Source of the DNA: Clostridia bacterium
GTDB taxonomy: Bacteria > Bacillota_A > Clostridia > Oscillospirales > CAG-272
DNA length: 22,615 nt
Assembly (NCBI GenBank): GCA_017626655.1
Contig: JAGAIH010000199.1
Span: forward strand, 1 to 22,615
Reading direction: 5' to 3'
Under the pieces are notes generated by a model that worked only from the letters and a program-made list of their open reading frames with translations, did no database searches and was not told the origin of the DNA. Position 1 is the first letter of the stretch. Each line of letters opens with the position of its first letter. Below are positions 20,127-22,615 of this stretch, in pieces. The translations under genes were made by a program, and so were the position numbers.

Positions 20127-22615
20127 ATGAAGAAGAATTCTATGCGTCTTCTGGGCTTCCTGCTGGCAGCGTTGATGGTGATTTCGCTGTTCCCCGTGGG
20201 AGCGTTCGCTGAGGACGCGGCGATTGACACCGGCGATTCGGAAGCTGTTGGCATTGAAGATGCGGATTTCACCGATGCCACAGGCGACGAGTCCGGTGAG
20301 GGTTGGACTTGGAACAACGATTCCAAAACCCTGACCTTGAACGGTGTCATCGTGAAAAATCACATTGTTCTCCCCGATGGCGCAACCGTCGTTGTGACCG
20401 AGGGAACCGAGAACAGCGTTACCGTTGAGAGCGGCAACGCAATCTATGCTGACGGTGCACTGACCATCAGCGGCAAGGGCAAGCTGTCTGTCGCGAGCGG
20501 CTTTTACGTGTCCGGTGCAAATGCTATCTGCGCTACCGGTTCCGTCACCGTGATCGACACCGAGCTGGTTGCCCAGGCCGTGTATGCTGTCGTGGCTCCT
20601 TCCGTGAGCATCACCAACTCCAAGGTTGACCTGTCTGGCTACTACTACGGTATTCAGGCAAAGACCACTACCGGTGATGCCGATTCGGTCGTTACCCTGA
20701 CCAATGTCAGCGGTAAGATTACGGGCTACTACTACGGTGGTATCAATGCTCACTCCGAGACTGCCGATGTGGCTGTTCTGCTGGATGGATGCCATGACCT
20801 CATGATCTATAACGGGGTCAACGCTAACAACAGTAGTGTGAACTTTAACTACGCTGGTATCCGTGCCTACACCAGAGGCTCGGGCATGGACGCTTCGGTC
20901 ACCATTGAAGATTGTGAGAACGTCTCCATCAGTGATTCTACCATGGCAGTTGTTGTTGCCAACAACGCCAATGCTGCCAACGAGGCAGCTGCAGAGGTTA
21001 AGTTCCTCCTCAAGGACTCCACCGGCATTACACTGGAGGGTGGAACCTCTTACTACTCCGCTGTTTTTGTGAACAACTACGGCATTGAGAATGACGACTC
21101 CGCTATTCTGGCCATCGAGAACAGCGCTGTCAAGGTGGTGGCCCCCAAGGACATCGCTTTGATGACCTCCACCAAGCTTGCTCCTTCTGAGGTGAATATC
21201 GAGGGCAGCACCGTGGAGATCGATGCACGTGTGTCCGGCATCCGCACCATCTCCGCTGACGCCGAATATGCGGATACCGACATCATTGATTCTACCATCG
21301 TGTTCGTAACTGAACCCTCTGCAAACTATGTGGATAAGAGTATTAATGGCGTTGTGATTCCTGATTACGAATTTGATTTTTCCGAGGATCTCTCCAAGTA
21401 CGAGGCCGCGATCGGCGATGTGTACTATGAGACTCTCGCCGAGGCCATTACCGCCGCCAACGCCATGGAGGGCGGCGCTACCGTGACTCTCCTGAAGGAC
21501 GTCACCCTGAGCCAGAAGTTCACCATCTCCGGCAACGTCACCATCGAGGGCGCATACACCCTTACCCGCGGCGATGCCTACACCGGCACTCTGTTCGTGG
21601 TCAACAAGGGCGCTTCCCTGACTCTGGATGGCGGTTTGGTGATCGACGGTAACAACAACTATGCCTTCGACGCTGACCTGTATGCGCAGGATCTGGCTGC
21701 GTGTGAGTCTGTTCCTGAGGCTGACTCCAAGAAGTGGTTCACCCCCGAGGAGGGCAAGCCCGTTGCTTCTGCCTTTATGTTCACCACTACCGGCGGTACC
21801 ATTAACTTCAAGAAGATCACCGTTCAAAACAACTACTCGAACGGCTCCGGCGTGATTTCGGCCGGCGCGAACTCCACCGTGTTGCTTGATGGTGCTACCA
21901 TTACCCACATCGCCGCTACCAATAACAGCGGTATCGTGACCAATGTCTCCGGCGCCAACATCAACGTGGTCATTAACGACGGCACCGTCATCGACGGTAT
22001 CCATGTCGGCGGTAACCACGGCGTCTTCAAGGTTTACTCCGGCGCGAAGGTCACCATGAACGGCGGCGAGATCAAGAACACCACCGGTTGGAACTCCAAC
22101 GGTGTGGTTGCCGGTATGTACGGTGGTACCTTCGTCATGAACGGTGGTATCATCTGTTCCAATTCCAGCGTATACGGCCCCGACAACGGCCGTAACGCAG
22201 CCATCTATCTCCATGCCAACAGTGTCATGGAAATGAACGGCGGTACCATCTGCCATAACTCCGGCCGTTCTCGTGGCGGTATTGATTCCTCCAAAACCTC
22301 CTCTAAGCTGACCATTACCGGCGGTATGGTCGTGGACAATGTCTCTCTGGTCGGCAATGCCGACCATGATGTCGGCGGTACTGTGGGTACCTGGGTCATT
22401 ACCGGCGGTATCTACACTCAGGACGTCACCGAGCACGTGGCTCCCGGTTACTACGTGTACCACGACGAGGCCAGCGGCCGTTACATTGTTGGCAAGTCCA
22501 TCAAGCTGGTCACCGAGGGCTCCGACGAGATCCGGTACTTCACCTCCATCGGCGAGGCTGTTGTGGCAGCCAAGGCCACCGAGGGTAAGGACACCATCTA
22601 CCTGCTGGCCAACCA
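20127..22615 (+). CDS. Large secreted beta-helix surface protein, 3' end outside window
   Basis: The frame is open from ATG 20127 to the window end (829 codons, no stop). A signal peptide is clear: MKKNSMRLLG, a hydrophobic core, then AFA cleaved after residue 28. The mature start has the motif GWTWNNDSKTLTLNGV, followed by ladders of short Asn/Gly/Ser-rich turns and alternating Val/Ile strands (VTIEDCENVSI, VLLDGATITHI, FVMNGGII). This is the signature of a right-handed parallel beta-helix (pectin-lyase-like fold), as in carbohydrate-binding or adhesin-like proteins of Firmicutes. A module opening recurs at residues 432-461 (VYYETLAEAITAANAMEGGA then TVTLLKDVTL) and from 802 (IRYFTSIGEAVVAAKATEGK then DTIYLLAN), so the repeat unit is about 370 residues. 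No catalytic residues or wall anchor are visible in the part present. Adhesion or glycan binding is inferred from fold. Confidence 0.88.
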   Translation, partial: MKKNSMRLLGFLLAALMVISLFPVGAFAEDAAIDTGDSEAVGIEDADFTDATGDESGEGWTWNNDSKTLTLNGVIVKNHIVLPDGATVVVTEGTENSVTVESGNAIYADGALTISGKGKLSVASGFYVSGANAICATGSVTVIDTELVAQAVYAVVAPSVSITNSKVDLSGYYYGIQAKTTTGDADSVVTLTNVSGKITGYYYGGINAHSETADVAVLLDGCHDLMIYNGVNANNSSVNFNYAGIRAYTRGSGMDASVTIEDCENVSISDSTMAVVVANNANAANEAAAEVKFLLKDSTGITLEGGTSYYSAVFVNNYGIENDDSAILAIENSAVKVVAPKDIALMTSTKLAPSEVNIEGSTVEIDARVSGIRTISADAEYADTDIIDSTIVFVTEPSANYVDKSINGVVIPDYEFDFSEDLSKYEAAIGDVYYETLAEAITAANAMEGGATVTLLKDVTLSQKFTISGNVTIEGAYTLTRGDAYTGTLFVVNKGASLTLDGGLVIDGNNNYAFDADLYAQDLAACESVPEADSKKWFTPEEGKPVASAFMFTTTGGTINFKKITVQNNYSNGSGVISAGANSTVLLDGATITHIAATNNSGIVTNVSGANINVVINDGTVIDGIHVGGNHGVFKVYSGAKVTMNGGEIKNTTGWNSNGVVAGMYGGTFVMNGGIICSNSSVYGPDNGRNAAIYLHANSVMEMNGGTICHNSGRSRGGIDSSKTSSKLTITGGMVVDNVSLVGNADHDVGGTVGTWVITGGIYTQDVTEHVAPGYYVYHDEASGRYIVGKSIKLVTEGSDEIRYFTSIGEAVVAAKATEGKDTIYLLAN

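Overview
The window reads as a Gram-positive, low-to-mid GC Clostridia-type chromosome, probably from an uncultured gut or rumen lineage. The evidence is strong AGGAGG-type ribosome binding sites, several near-consensus sigma-A promoters (TTGACA/TATAAT with 17-bp spacing), U-tailed hairpin terminators, a lipoprotein signal peptide, a DUF3899-type membrane protein and a secreted beta-helix protein. I cannot fix the genus from sequence alone. All supported genes lie on the + strand.

Region 1 (1 to about 8.6 kb) is an accessory island of varied composition. It opens with the 3' part of an IS3-family transposase gene that contains a perfect 44-bp palindrome. About 1 kb of decayed, AT-rich DNA follows. 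Next is a compact, very AT-rich three-gene cassette (1544-3463): a two-helix membrane miniprotein, a P-loop GTPase-like protein and a protein of unknown family with an Asn-rich, basic tail. The cassette abuts the C-terminal remnant of a large serine recombinase (3450-3965). Then come a 723-aa STAND/NACHT-like ATPase with its own promoter, and a Schlafen/AlbA_2 plus HATPase regulator behind a dyad-rich promoter. The mobile-element remnants, compositional shifts and NTPases make this a plausible defence island. The GTPase cassette is the best candidate for a little-described system.

Region 2 (8.14-9.66 kb) is a short repeat-rich border. It holds two strong terminators with an identical 20-bp lead-in, a cluster of hairpins, and a mirror-organised array with four GTGAAAT-headed hairpins on one side and four ATTTCAC-tailed ones on the other. 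A consensus promoter follows, driving a 57-codon ORF whose best-placed start codon is ATT. A small two-helix membrane protein with a terminator comes next.

Region 3 (9.66-19.38 kb) is a highly codon-biased, GC-richer peptide-type ABC importer operon. Its genes are a lipoprotein binding protein, permease B, permease C, ATPase D, ATPase F and a DUF3899 membrane protein. A TTGACA-17-TATAAT promoter opens it and a U-tailed hairpin closes it; a hairpin between the first two genes may lower expression of the membrane parts relative to the binding protein. Permease C and both ATPases carry large insertions absent from textbook Opp/Dpp proteins, and ATPase D has non-Cys residues where the C-terminal iron-sulfur cysteines usually sit.

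Region 4 (19.38 kb to the end) is a long non-coding leader with a sigma-A promoter, followed by the start of a large secreted right-handed beta-helix surface protein that runs off the window.
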